Positions 9,546 to 19,244 of a stretch of 64,000 bases of DNA are shown here, piece by piece; within the stretch, counting starts at the first letter, position 1, and the number at the start of each line of letters is the position of its first letter. The translations under genes were made by a program, and so were the position numbers. Where the stretch lies: positions 372,001 through 436,000 of the forward strand of contig NZ_ATXT01000011.1 in NCBI RefSeq assembly GCF_000421825.1. The letters run 5' to 3'. Origin of the DNA: Humibacter albus DSM 18994. GTDB lineage: Bacteria; Actinomycetota; Actinomycetes; Actinomycetales; Microbacteriaceae. The notes below the pieces were generated by a model. It made no database searches, was not told the DNA's origin, and saw only the letters and a list, made by a program, of their open reading frames with translations.

Positions 9546-10598
9546 TCAGCGATAGATGCGCGGAATGCGCCGGTCGACGGCGAGCACGATCTCCTCGCCG
9601 ATGGTGTCGATCGCTTCGGCCCACTCGGTGGCCGTCGGCTCTCCGTCATCGCCGGGGCCGAACAGCACCGCCTCGTCGCCGAGACGGCTGCCCTGCGGCG
9701 CGGCCACGGACATCCATTCGCGTTCGATGCGCAGCACGCGGGCTCGGGACCCGTGGATGCCCACGTGCACCTTGCCCGCGGCAATACTCGGTACGCCGTG
9801 CCAGGCGCCGAGAGGAAGCACTGCCTCCCCGTCACGGAGGTCGACGACTCGCGTGCGCAGCGAGAGCACCGGGCTGATTCCGAGCTCGGGCTCGTGCGGG
9901 CCGCCGGCGGGCGAGATGCCGTAGGCGAACGCGCCCACCCGCACCAGGTCGTATCGGAACTCGGGACGAAGGAATGAGGCGGCACTGGCGGACAGATGCC
10001 GCCATGCCGGTGTGAGCGACGCCGCCGCTGTCGCGTCCAGCGCCGACTCGAATCGGGTGCGGGCATGGTCGTCGTCGTCATCCGAGGCTTCGGAGATGTG
10101 GCTCCAGATGCCTTCGACCACGATGCGGCCCTCCGATTGGAGGTCGGCCGCGCGCGCGACGAACGGCTCCCAGTCCTCGAGGCGCACGCCGTTGCGGTTG
10201 AGGCCGGTGTCGACCTTGAGGTGCACGCGCACAGGACTCGTGGTGCCCGCCGAAGCGACCGCCTCGAGCACGCTCCGATCGCCGACGCCCAGGTCGATCC
10301 CTTCGCCGGCGGCTCCGGCGAGGTCGTCGCGGGCGCTGAGGAGCCAGGCGAACACGCGCACGTCGTCCCCGACGAGCGCACGCACGTGCTGCGCCGTCTC
10401 GATGTCGAGAGCACCGATCCACTCCACGCCGCGCTGCACCGCTCGGGGCACGAGAACATCGGCACCGTGCGCATACGCGTCGTTCTTGACGACGAACATG
10501 TGGCGCGCGGGCGCGACGCGGTCTCGCACCGCATCCAGGTTCGCATCGAACGTCGCCAGATCGACCAGCGCGTGCGTCGGTGGAGGCGTCTCGGTCAT
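9546..10598 (-). CDS. alr: alanine racemase-like protein, PLP-lysine-bearing subunit (lacks catalytic Tyr)
   Basis: A fold-type III PLP enzyme of the alanine racemase family, 350 residues. The barrel half is intact: PLP lysine Lys38 and Tyr42 in VVKNDAYAHG, Lys128 and Arg135 in LKVDTGLNRNG, Arg220 in DLVRVGAFAYG. The C-terminal half is abnormal. The catalytic-tyrosine motif, normally VGYADGYPR, reads LGAWHGVPS with Ala265 at the Tyr position, about 18-20 residues before it are missing, and the usual Met-Asp pair is Glu292-Arg293. As a homodimer it would lack the second catalytic base. It starts at an ATG overlapping the stop of the paralogue (ATGA, 10595-10598), which has the opposite losses. 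D-alanine or another D-amino acid is the likely product, but only as part of a heterodimer; this is inference. Confidence 0.85.
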   Translation of the reverse strand: MTETPPPTHALVDLATFDANLDAVRDRVAPARHMFVVKNDAYAHGADVLVPRAVQRGVEWIGALDIETAQHVRALVGDDVRVFAWLLSARDDLAGAAGEGIDLGVGDRSVLEAVASAGTTSPVRVHLKVDTGLNRNGVRLEDWEPFVARAADLQSEGRIVVEGIWSHISEASDDDDDHARTRFESALDATAAASLTPAWRHLSASAASFLRPEFRYDLVRVGAFAYGISPAGGPHEPELGISPVLSLRTRVVDLRDGEAVLPLGAWHGVPSIAAGKVHVGIHGSRARVLRIEREWMSVAAPQGSRLGDEAVLFGPGDDGEPTATEWAEAIDTIGEEIVLAVDRRIPRIYR

Positions 10599-11629
10599 CG
10601 CTGGTAGCTCCGTATCACGCGGGGACCGATGGTGGCAGCGAGCTCGACGGTGTCGCGTCCCGTGATGCGCGCCCACTCCGCCAGTCCGGGCTCACCCTCG
10701 GCAGGATCGCCGAGGAAGACGACCTCGTCGCCCGACTGCGCCGTCACACCGCCCAGGTCGACGACGACGACGTCCATCGCCACGCGGCCGATCACCCGGG
10801 CGCGGTGGCCGCCGATGGCGACCTCGGCGTCATTGCCGACGATGCGCGGCACGCCGTCGGCGTACCCGCAGGTGACCAAGGCGATGCGTCCGTCCTTCTC
10901 GGCGCGGTAGATGTACCCGTACGAGACGCCCTCCCCCGCAGCGATCCGCTTGGTCAGCACGACGCGCCCGGTGAGGCGTGCGACGACCGATCCGGTCGCG
11001 GTGCCGTCGGGATACGGGATGCCATAGAGCCCGCGCCCCACGCGGACGAATTCGTCATCGGCACCACGGCCGGCCAGCACCCCGCGGGTGCCATGCAGGT
11101 GGGCAGGGACGCCGGTTCCGATTGTGCCGCGAGCCCGCTGCAAAGCGTCGCCAGCGTGGTCGCGCGCCACCCGCGGGTCTGCGACGCCCATGAGCGCCGC
11201 CACCGGCGCGATCGACGCCACGGAGGCCATGCCCGAGGCGTCGTCCGGTGCGAATCCGCGCCGCGCTCCTCCGCAGTCGATCACGGTGTGGATGCCATCG
11301 GCTCCGCGATCCAGGGCACGCTCGGCTTCAGCGCGTGTCCCGGCTGCGGCGACCACGCCGAGGCCCGCCACGGACGCGCCGTCGGGGCGAAAGGCCAGCA
11401 GCGGGATGCTGACGCCGGCAGCGCGCACCCGCACCGCCTCGTCGAAGTCCGCGACCGCGAGCAGGTCCGCACCCGCATCCGCGCACTCCCTGGCTACTGG
11501 GACCAGCCCCAGCCCGAACCCGTCGTGGTCGACCCGGGCGATCAGGCCGTGCGCCGCCTGGCGGTATCGGCGCACATTCGCCGCGAGCCGGTCGAGGCGC
11601 ACGGCGAGCCGGCGGGAGTCAGCGGTCAC
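10595..11629 (-). CDS. alanine racemase-like protein, Tyr-bearing subunit (lacks PLP lysine)
   Basis: A 344-residue full-length alanine racemase homologue. It aligns without gaps to the family over the PLP motif, but that motif reads ARVDHDGFGLG, so the lysine is Asp34 and the next tyrosine is Phe38. The conserved Lys of the LKVDTG motif is Val116. It therefore should not form the internal PLP aldimine. The C-terminal domain is canonical: Tyr256 in TCGYADGVPR and Met285-Asp286 in GRVAMD. These residues reach into the partner's active site in known alanine racemases. The GTG start at 11629 lies 46 nt after the GatD-like gene and the stop overlaps the next racemase gene. It is probably a partner subunit for that gene product. 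Confidence 0.85.
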   Translation of the reverse strand: MTADSRRLAVRLDRLAANVRRYRQAAHGLIARVDHDGFGLGLVPVARECADAGADLLAVADFDEAVRVRAAGVSIPLLAFRPDGASVAGLGVVAAAGTRAEAERALDRGADGIHTVIDCGGARRGFAPDDASGMASVASIAPVAALMGVADPRVARDHAGDALQRARGTIGTGVPAHLHGTRGVLAGRGADDEFVRVGRGLYGIPYPDGTATGSVVARLTGRVVLTKRIAAGEGVSYGYIYRAEKDGRIALVTCGYADGVPRIVGNDAEVAIGGHRARVIGRVAMDVVVVDLGGVTAQSGDEVVFLGDPAEGEPGLAEWARITGRDTVELAATIGPRVIRSYQR

Positions 11630-11675
11630 GAACGTGCCTTTCGCGTCGTATCTGGCCCTGCGGTGCGCACGGCGA

Positions 11676-12452
11676 TCACTGAATCGTCGTGAACACCGAG
11701 GCGACATGGCTGCGCATACGCTCGGTCGCGTGAGCCGCCAGCCGGTCGTAGTGAGCGAGCGAGGCATCCGGAACGTACGTAATGCCGGCATGCCGAGCCG
11801 CTGCCCCCGCGAGGTGATCGGCGAGCAGCGGGTTGAGCGGGAGCAGCGGTCCCTGCAAAAGCGTGCCGATGATGGTGGAGGTCCGTACGCCGTCGGGCCG
11901 AGAGGCCGGCCCTGTCACGTCGCGCACGATCGTGGCGAACCGTGTCTGAACGCCCGTCAGCTCCGTGGCCTGATCCTCGAACCCGGTGATCGTCCCCTCG
12001 TCCGTCTCGGCGATCGCGTAGCCGACCCGCCGACGGCGGCCGCGGTGCGCCTCCGCGCCCAGCACGCCGAGACCATCGAGATCGCCCGAGGAATCGTGGA
12101 TGCGCGCACACAGCAATTCGAGACCCGCACCGACAGCGAAGAACGGGACCCGCTGGGCCCACTCCGCGATCGTCAGGCGGTGGCGGAGCGCATCGGGAAG
12201 CACACGCCGCAGAGCGGAGAGCGGGCCGTTGCCGATCACGACGAGATCCGGCTCCGTACCGAGGGAGGCTCCTGGCCGGTGCGTCTCGATCGCGACAGTG
12301 TGACCTGATCGCTCCAGTCTGATGCGGAGCACGTCGACGTTTCCGGCGTCACCGGTCACGCCGAGCTCATCGGGGTACAGCTGCAGAATGCGGATGGTCC
12401 CGCCCGATGAGGGCCCAGCCTTCCGCGCGTTCTCGTCGGTCGCGTCGTTCAC
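11676..12452 (-). CDS. GatD-like type 1 glutamine amidotransferase homologue, catalytic Cys and His lost
   Basis: A 258-residue homologue of GatD, the glutaminase partner of MurT that supplies ammonia for amidation of D-Glu in lipid II. The family layout is clear: ILQLYPDELGVTGDAGNVDVL near residue 22, a GNGPLSA loop near 74, GLGVLGAEAHRGR near 127, GTITGFEDQ near 153 and IIGTLLQGPLLPLNP near 195. The nucleophile motif, normally I-C-G-G-Y-Q, reads AVGAGLE with Gly108 for Cys. The catalytic His of TYLHGP is Gln200. Glutamine hydrolysis by the normal mechanism is therefore not expected. It starts at a GTG overlapping the MurT-like stop (GTGA, 12449-12452), so the two are probably made as a complex. 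Confidence 0.85.
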   Translation of the reverse strand: MNDATDENARKAGPSSGGTIRILQLYPDELGVTGDAGNVDVLRIRLERSGHTVAIETHRPGASLGTEPDLVVIGNGPLSALRRVLPDALRHRLTIAEWAQRVPFFAVGAGLELLCARIHDSSGDLDGLGVLGAEAHRGRRRRVGYAIAETDEGTITGFEDQATELTGVQTRFATIVRDVTGPASRPDGVRTSTIIGTLLQGPLLPLNPLLADHLAGAAARHAGITYVPDASLAHYDRLAAHATERMRSHVASVFTTIQ

Positions 12453-13723
12453 AGGCGGGTCTCCAGATCGGGGAATCCGAGGAACTTGCGCGCCAGCATC
12501 ATCTGTTCGTAGTTGACGAACCAGAGCTTGCGGTCCTCGGTGGGCGACGGCATCCGGCGCATCAGCTCGATGGCCTTCTCGAGGTCCGGTTCGACGCTGC
12601 CGACCGGCACGCCGGCGTATTCCAGGCGGAGGGCGACCTGCCAGGCCTTCTCCCCCGTGACGACATCCACGTGGTCGAGCGAGTCGAACGACACGTCGTA
12701 GATCCAGGAGATGTCCGGAGTCCCCTCGTCGAGCGCGAACATGACCTGCTGCGGCGGCGTCAGCAGGGAATCGAGGTTCAGCTGCAGGCTCGGCCCGTTC
12801 TTGAACATGACGAACTCGACACTCTCGTCGCCGAACGGGATGACCTCGCCGCGGCCGTACGCGGGACGCATCGTGGCGAACGCCTCGATCACGCTCGCCG
12901 AGTCGAACGTGCTCCCGAGCACGAGCGACGCGGTCGCCGAGGCCGCCGCGGCATCGACCGCGTAGTGAAGCCCCCGGGCAGGCAACTCGACAGTGATCGA
13001 TTCGTCACCCACGGCGATGGTTGCATCCCGTCCGCCGAACGAGCGCACCTCGCCGAGCGCGACGGGGCGGGATTCCGCCGTCTCGTCGCGGAAGTCCGGT
13101 GCTCCCAGGAGCCCGTGCTTGCTCGCGCGGAGCACGTCGTCGCTCGCGCCGAAGTACGAGACCCTCGGTGTCGAACGGCTCCCGAGGCGCGACCCGACCT
13201 GGCTGAGCAACGGGTCCTCTCGGTTGGTGACGATGTTCTCGCTCGCCAGCACCGAGGCATCCAGCATCATGTCGGCGACGCGCTCGGTCTCATAGAAGCG
13301 GTACAGCTGGTCGACCTGACAGTTCAGCATGAGCACCGTGCGGGGGCGCAACAGCTGCGCGAGGTCAACGGAGAACGCCTCGTCCACTTCGAGAACGGCG
13401 ACGTCGGCCGGCAGACGGCCGGACACGGTCACCTCCGAGAGCATCGCCGAGGCGATACCCTGCGGCAGGTTGGCGCCCGTGGGGTTCGTGAACACCTTCA
13501 GGCCGTGCGCGCGCAGCAGCTCGGAGACCATGTGCGTGGTGGTGGACTTGCCGTTCGAACCCAGCACGAAGATGACACCATGGCTCCACTGAGCCGAGAC
13601 GTCTTCGATGAAGCGGGGCCAGATCTTGCGCACCAGGTAGCCGGGGAAGGCGGAGCCGCCTCCCCTCAGGCGCGTCGCGAACCGCGCGAGGCGGCCGAGC
13701 AGGATCGCGAGAGAACGTCGCAC
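12449..13723 (-). CDS. MurT-like Mur ligase family protein without the zinc ribbon
   Basis: A 424-residue ATP-dependent ligase of the MurT family. The N-terminus GGGSAFPGYLVRK and the P-loop VLGSNGKSTTTH (Lys59) are followed by FTNPTGANLPQGI, VLEVDEAF, and NCQVDQLYRF where MurT has NLFRDQLDR. The C-terminal DUF1727 domain is present, including DISWIYDVSFDSL. In ordinary MurT a four-Cys zinc ribbon is inserted in the middle domain; here that region is short and the whole protein has a single Cys (in MLNCQVD). MurT normally amidates the alpha-carboxyl of D-Glu2 using ammonia from GatD. Here the GatD partner is inactive by sequence, so a different amine donor is likely. It starts 9 nt after the sigA stop and could be read through from sigA. 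Confidence 0.85.
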   Translation of the reverse strand: MRRSLAILLGRLARFATRLRGGGSAFPGYLVRKIWPRFIEDVSAQWSHGVIFVLGSNGKSTTTHMVSELLRAHGLKVFTNPTGANLPQGIASAMLSEVTVSGRLPADVAVLEVDEAFSVDLAQLLRPRTVLMLNCQVDQLYRFYETERVADMMLDASVLASENIVTNREDPLLSQVGSRLGSRSTPRVSYFGASDDVLRASKHGLLGAPDFRDETAESRPVALGEVRSFGGRDATIAVGDESITVELPARGLHYAVDAAAASATASLVLGSTFDSASVIEAFATMRPAYGRGEVIPFGDESVEFVMFKNGPSLQLNLDSLLTPPQQVMFALDEGTPDISWIYDVSFDSLDHVDVVTGEKAWQVALRLEYAGVPVGSVEPDLEKAIELMRRMPSPTEDRKLWFVNYEQMMLARKFLGFPDLETRL

Positions 13724-13732
13724 CCGGCGCGC

Positions 13733-15034
<1,302 letters not shown>

Positions 15035-15266
15035 GGAGTTCACCTTCCAGCCCTCTCGTCGAACACGCGCAGCGGGGTTGATCGAGGGGGTTCGGGTCGC
15101 TTGCGGACACTATGAGGACCCATGTCAAGTCCGCAACTCTTCGCACTTCTTCTTCCTGCGTCCTGACTCACGGCCCTGACGCGGTTGATCGTTGTGCTGT
15201 TACGGACATGAACGGGTCCGATCATCGATTATTGCACGTACTGGACGTCCGGCCGCGCAGCGCCGC

Positions 15267-16580
15267 TCAGTGTCGGCCCCGGTTCCAACGTGCAACCAAT
15301 GCAACCCACAGAGGCCCCACTTCTATTCCCTCATCATCCAGAAGGCGTCGGCGTGTTCGCCGCCGCGCCGAGATCAGGAACAGCACTCCCGCGCCGACGA
15401 CGACGTACTGCACGGCGAATGCCATCCGGAAGCCATTCAGCGTGTACAGCCCGGTACCGGTGAGCCTGTTGTGCCAGTCCAGGATCACGCCGACGAGATA
15501 GATCATGACGAAGCTCGCGGCGAACCCTCCCACGTTCACGAAACCATTGGCCGAGCCGAGAGCGTGCATCGGATTCGAGGTGCGCGCGAAGTCGAATCCG
15601 ATCAACGACCCCGGCCCGCCGGCGCCGATCACGACGAGCAGGATCACGACGAGCCAGACCGGCGGAGTTCCCGGCCAGAGCAGCAGCACGGTCCACACCA
15701 CAGCCATGCACGCGACGATGGAGAGAACGATGTTGCTGCGGCGCAACGGGAATCGCGCCGTCAAGATTCCCAGGATCGGACCGACGACCAATGCCGCGCC
15801 GACGATGACCGTGAGCATCCAGGACGCAGCCGCCGGACTGTAGCCCAGCGCGTACACCATGAACGGCACGCCCCACATCAGCGCGAAGACCGTCCCGGAC
15901 GACTGGGTGACGAAGTGCGACCAGAATCCGAGCTGCGTCCCCGGACGCGCGATGGCGACCCCGAGCTGCCGGAGCGACTGGGGCCAGCTCGCGGGCCGCG
16001 GTCCCTCGAGCGAGCCGGCGGGCCGATTGCGCACGACGGCGAAGATCCCGGCGAACGCGACGAGCGAGACGCCGGCCGAGGAGAGGAAGGCCACGCTCCA
16101 TCCGGACTGGTGGAGAAGCAGGGCGAACGGCACGGCGGAGACGACCTGGCCGAGCTGGCCGATGTTGCCCACCCACTGCGACAGCTGGGGAACGGCACGA
16201 CCGGAGAACCAGGAGTTCACGAGCCGGATGAGACAGGTGAAGATCATGGCGTCGCCCGCCCCCACCAGAACCCGACCGAGCACCGCGACACCGATCACGG
16301 CGGAGATGCCGACGGTCGCCTGACCGATCGCCATCAGCGCTGTGCCGGTGAGCATGAGCGCGCGCGGACCGACTCGATCGATGAGGACTCCGACGGGGAT
16401 CTGCAGGCAGGCGTAGACGATCAACTGCAGGACAGCGAGCGTCGAGAGCAGCGACGCCGTGGTGTGGAACCGATCGGTGGCCGCGACGCCGGCCACGCCG
16501 ATGGTCGTGCGCTCCATCACCGCGATCAGATATCCGAAGACGCCCGCGGCGAAGATCAGCCACGAGCGTACCGAATTCAC
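15267..16580 (-). CDS. MFS transporter
   Basis: A 437-residue major facilitator superfamily permease with about twelve hydrophobic segments. The short loop between helices 2 and 3 carries the MFS signature region VGVLIDRVGPRALML near residue 62. The N-terminus has an RSWLIFAAGVFGYLIAVMERTT opening resembling the nitrate/nitrite and phosphonate-like permease subgroup, but the substrate cannot be assigned. The C-terminal tail is Arg-rich (SARRRTRRR). The start is a GTG directly preceded by a TAACGT -10 box at 7 nt, so the message may be leaderless. It is transcribed in the same direction as sigA, 232 nt upstream of it. Confidence 0.8.
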   Translation of the reverse strand: MNSVRSWLIFAAGVFGYLIAVMERTTIGVAGVAATDRFHTTASLLSTLAVLQLIVYACLQIPVGVLIDRVGPRALMLTGTALMAIGQATVGISAVIGVAVLGRVLVGAGDAMIFTCLIRLVNSWFSGRAVPQLSQWVGNIGQLGQVVSAVPFALLLHQSGWSVAFLSSAGVSLVAFAGIFAVVRNRPAGSLEGPRPASWPQSLRQLGVAIARPGTQLGFWSHFVTQSSGTVFALMWGVPFMVYALGYSPAAASWMLTVIVGAALVVGPILGILTARFPLRRSNIVLSIVACMAVVWTVLLLWPGTPPVWLVVILLVVIGAGGPGSLIGFDFARTSNPMHALGSANGFVNVGGFAASFVMIYLVGVILDWHNRLTGTGLYTLNGFRMAFAVQYVVVGAGVLFLISARRRTRRRLLDDEGIEVGPLWVALVARWNRGRH

Positions 16581-16587
16581 TCCTTCA

Positions 16588-16593
16588 ACGTTA
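16588..16593 (-). promoter_or_regulatory. candidate -10 box, leaderless MFS gene
   Basis: On the minus strand TAACGT ends 7 nt before the GTG at 16580, so transcription would start at or next to the start codon. Confidence 0.4.
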
Positions 16594-16630
16594 CGCGGTG
16601 CGCGGAACAGCGCCGTTCAGCGGCCGAGGG

Positions 16631-17557
16631 TCAGAGGCCGAGCCCGTCGTCATCACCCTTGCGCCGATAGGCGAGGAAGTTCTCCAGCTCCGTCGCGATC
16701 TCGTCCGCGGAAGGCACGGCACCGTCGAGGTGCGTCAGTGGCGACTTCAGCGGCGAGTCCTGCATGTAAGCGTCGTGTCGCTGCTCGAGAGCGCCTACGA
16801 GTCTTTCCAGCTCCGCATTCCCCGCGACCTGCTCGTCGATGTTGGAGACGAACTCCCGATCTTCCTCGCGCAGTCGATCCGTGGGGAAGATCAGGCCGGT
16901 CACAGTGCTGATGTTCTCGATCGCGGCGACCGCCACCGCCGGATACTCGGTATCGCCCAGATAATGCGGCACCAGCAGCACGAGCCCGGTCACCGATGCG
17001 CCCATCTCCTGCAGCCGGTATTCGATGAGGTGCATCGCGGTTCCCGGCGCCTGCGTGGTCGGGCGCCATACCGACAACTTGTCGGCCAAACCCTCCTGAT
17101 TGCCGCTCACCGTGACACCGATGGGACGCGTGTGCGGCACCGGCATCGGGATCGACTGCACCCAGACGGTCGACCGAACCTTCAGGAGCGAGACGAGATC
17201 CAGCACGGCGGCGCTGAAGCGCTCCCATTGGAAGTCGGGTTCATAGCCGTTGAGAAAGAGGAACTGGCGACCCAGCTCATCGCGCATCAGATAGAGGCTC
17301 AGCTGTACCGGGCGGTAATCGCTGAGGTGATCCTGATCAAACGTGATCACGGGCCGGCGCGCCCGATAGTCGAGAAGGGTGTCGTTGTCGAAACGCAGGA
17401 CCTCTTCCGCTTCGAGCGAGTCGAGAAGGTAGCTGCCGAGTTGCGAGACGGCACCACCGGCATCCGCGAATCCGGTGAGGCCCGCGATGAGGTAGAGGCC
17501 CGTTGGCAGGCGATCCAGTGCCGTGCGGACGTCGTAAAGGTCGCGGGGGTCCTGCAT
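16631..17557 (-). CDS. PAC2 family protein
   Basis: A 308-residue protein of the PAC2 (proteasome assembly chaperone 2-like) family, common in actinobacteria. It shows the family's GLYLIAGLTGFADAGGA near residue 20, YRARRPVITFD near 65 and a central SIPMPVPHTRP segment. The C-terminal 70 residues are charged and helical (REEDREFVSNIDEQVAGN). In actinobacteria its biological role is not established; no proteasome genes lie nearby. The start at 17557 (MQDPRDLYDV) matches the family, and a TAGCAT -10 box 7 nt upstream supports it. It is divergent from pepA with a 106-nt gap. Confidence 0.87.
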   Translation of the reverse strand: MQDPRDLYDVRTALDRLPTGLYLIAGLTGFADAGGAVSQLGSYLLDSLEAEEVLRFDNDTLLDYRARRPVITFDQDHLSDYRPVQLSLYLMRDELGRQFLFLNGYEPDFQWERFSAAVLDLVSLLKVRSTVWVQSIPMPVPHTRPIGVTVSGNQEGLADKLSVWRPTTQAPGTAMHLIEYRLQEMGASVTGLVLLVPHYLGDTEYPAVAVAAIENISTVTGLIFPTDRLREEDREFVSNIDEQVAGNAELERLVGALEQRHDAYMQDSPLKSPLTHLDGAVPSADEIATELENFLAYRRKGDDDGLGL

Positions 17558-17564
17558 GGTTTCA

Positions 17565-17570
17565 ATGCTA
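17565..17570 (-). promoter_or_regulatory. candidate -10 box, leaderless PAC2 gene
   Basis: TAGCAT on the minus strand with a 7-nt spacer to the ATG at 17557. Confidence 0.45.
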
Positions 17571-17650
17571 GTCAGCGCGCCCCGCGTCACCGGGGCCGCC
17601 GAAAGCGCCCACAGCGAACACCGGGACGGGCGTCACGACGACGCGAGACA

Positions 17651-17656
17651 TACGAT
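17651..17656 (+). promoter_or_regulatory. candidate -10 box, leaderless pepA
   Basis: TACGAT with a 7-nt spacer to the ATG at 17664; no Shine-Dalgarno sequence precedes that ATG. Confidence 0.45.
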
Positions 17657-17663
17657 CGGCGAC

Positions 17664-19139
17664 ATGCCTACTCCCTCTCTCGCGTTGTCTCCCACTCGCC
17701 CCGAGGTCGCCGACGGCGATGTGCTCGTGCTCTTCGTGCAGGCGGGTGCTGATGGTCCGACGGTCATCGGACGCGACGTTGACCGGACGCTGCTCTCCCA
17801 GGTCCGCGCGAGCGGGGCAACGGACCAGGTGGTGAGACTGCCGGCGGGACTCGTCGACGAGGGCCCTGTCATGCTCACGGGCGTTGGATCGGCGCCGACC
17901 GAGACGGCATTGCGCTCCGCGGCCGGAGCGGCGGTTCGCGCTTCCGGCGGCGACGTCCGGTTGATCTTGGATGCCCTGCCTGCCGGCCCTGAACAACTGG
18001 CCGCTCTGCTCGAAGGCGCGGCGCTCGGCGGCTACGTCTACCCGGGCTCGCCGCGATCGGGCGGCCAGGAGACACCGGCCTCCTCCGTCGTGGTACTCGG
18101 GGACGCCGCGAATGCCGACGCCCTCGTGCGACACGCGCAAGCCGTCGGCGACGCCGTGGCGTTGACGCGCCGGCTCGTCGACACTCCTCCGTCGCAACAG
18201 GGTCCGGCCGACCTCGCGCGCGCCGCCTCGACGGCGGTGTCAGATCTTCCCATCGACGTGCGGGAGTGGGACGAGGCGGCGCTGCACGCGGACGGGTTCG
18301 GCGGCATCCTGGGGGTCGGAAAGGGCTCCGTGCGGCCGCCCCGGCTCGTTCGGCTCGACTACGCCCCCACCGGCGCGCAACGACACCTCGCACTGGTCGG
18401 CAAGGGAATCACGTTCGATTCCGGTGGTCTGTCGCTGAAGCCGCCGGCGTCGATGGTCGGGATGAAGTACGACATGGCGGGAGCGGCATCTGTTCTGGCC
18501 GTCGTCGTCGCCGCGGCGCGTCTCGGCCTGCCGGTGCGGGTGACGGCGTGGATGTGCATCGCGGAGAACCTGCCGTCGGGCTCGGCGATTCGTCCGAACG
18601 ACGTGCTGACAATTCGTGGCGGCACCCGGGTGGAAGTGCTGAACACGGATGCCGAGGGTCGCCTCGTGCTCGCGGACGGCCTTCGCGCGGCGCTCGAGGA
18701 GAAGCCCGATCTGGTGATCGACATCGCAACGTTGACAGGTGCGCAGATCGTCGCGCTGGGCACGCGGTACTCCGCGGTGATGGGTGACGACGAAGCGGTG
18801 TCCACCGTGCGGAATGCGGCCGAGCACGTCGGAGAGCTCGTCTGGCCGATGCCCCTTCCTTCCGAGCTCCGTTCACGCCTGAACTCCGAGGTCGCGGACC
18901 TGGCGAATGCGACGCCGGGGAACCGCTCCGCCGGCATGCTTCTGGCGGGAGTGTTCCTTCGCGAGTTCGTGTCCGCCGGGCCGGACTCTCCCGACGCTCC
19001 GGCCGTCCCCTGGGCGCATCTCGACATCGCAGGAACCGCGCAGAACAACGGTTCTCCCTACGGTTTCACGGGCAAAGGCGCGACCGGTGTGCTCGTACGC
19101 ACGCTCATTCGGGTGGCCGAGGAGTTCGGCGCTCGGTAG
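17664..19139 (+). CDS. pepA: leucyl aminopeptidase (M17)
   Basis: A cytosolic dimetal M17 aminopeptidase that removes N-terminal amino acids from peptides, 491 residues, the normal length. The first 170 residues form the variable N-terminal domain. The catalytic domain has VGKGITFDSGGLSLKP near residue 250, with the metal-binding Lys and Asp. It then has MKYDMAGAASVLA and the signature NTDAEGRLVLADGL near residue 328. The C-terminus contains WAHLDIAGTAQNN and KGATGVLVRTL. The start at 17664 fits the family N-terminus and the leaderless promoter. It is followed by lpdA after 105 nt. Confidence 0.93.
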   Translation: MPTPSLALSPTRPEVADGDVLVLFVQAGADGPTVIGRDVDRTLLSQVRASGATDQVVRLPAGLVDEGPVMLTGVGSAPTETALRSAAGAAVRASGGDVRLILDALPAGPEQLAALLEGAALGGYVYPGSPRSGGQETPASSVVVLGDAANADALVRHAQAVGDAVALTRRLVDTPPSQQGPADLARAASTAVSDLPIDVREWDEAALHADGFGGILGVGKGSVRPPRLVRLDYAPTGAQRHLALVGKGITFDSGGLSLKPPASMVGMKYDMAGAASVLAVVVAAARLGLPVRVTAWMCIAENLPSGSAIRPNDVLTIRGGTRVEVLNTDAEGRLVLADGLRAALEEKPDLVIDIATLTGAQIVALGTRYSAVMGDDEAVSTVRNAAEHVGELVWPMPLPSELRSRLNSEVADLANATPGNRSAGMLLAGVFLREFVSAGPDSPDAPAVPWAHLDIAGTAQNNGSPYGFTGKGATGVLVRTLIRVAEEFGAR

Positions 19140-19244
19140 TAGGGTCTTATGGGCAGGAATCGCCTGCTCATCGACGGCCGTCTGCAGTCGAGAACAACGC
19201 CCGCAGACGGTATCGTCCACCATCCCGACCCGAGGAGTGAATGG

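Noticed and set aside
8984-10546. Upstream extension of the parE frame into the racemase region
   Set aside because: The extension is out of frame with the racemase, antisense to DUF7455, and lacks similarity; parE has a proper GTG and ribosome-binding site at 8983.
9546-13723. Interpreting the altered racemase and GatD genes as pseudogenes
   Set aside because: All four frames are full length, tightly coupled and free of frameshifts, and the losses in the two racemases are reciprocal, which decay would not produce.
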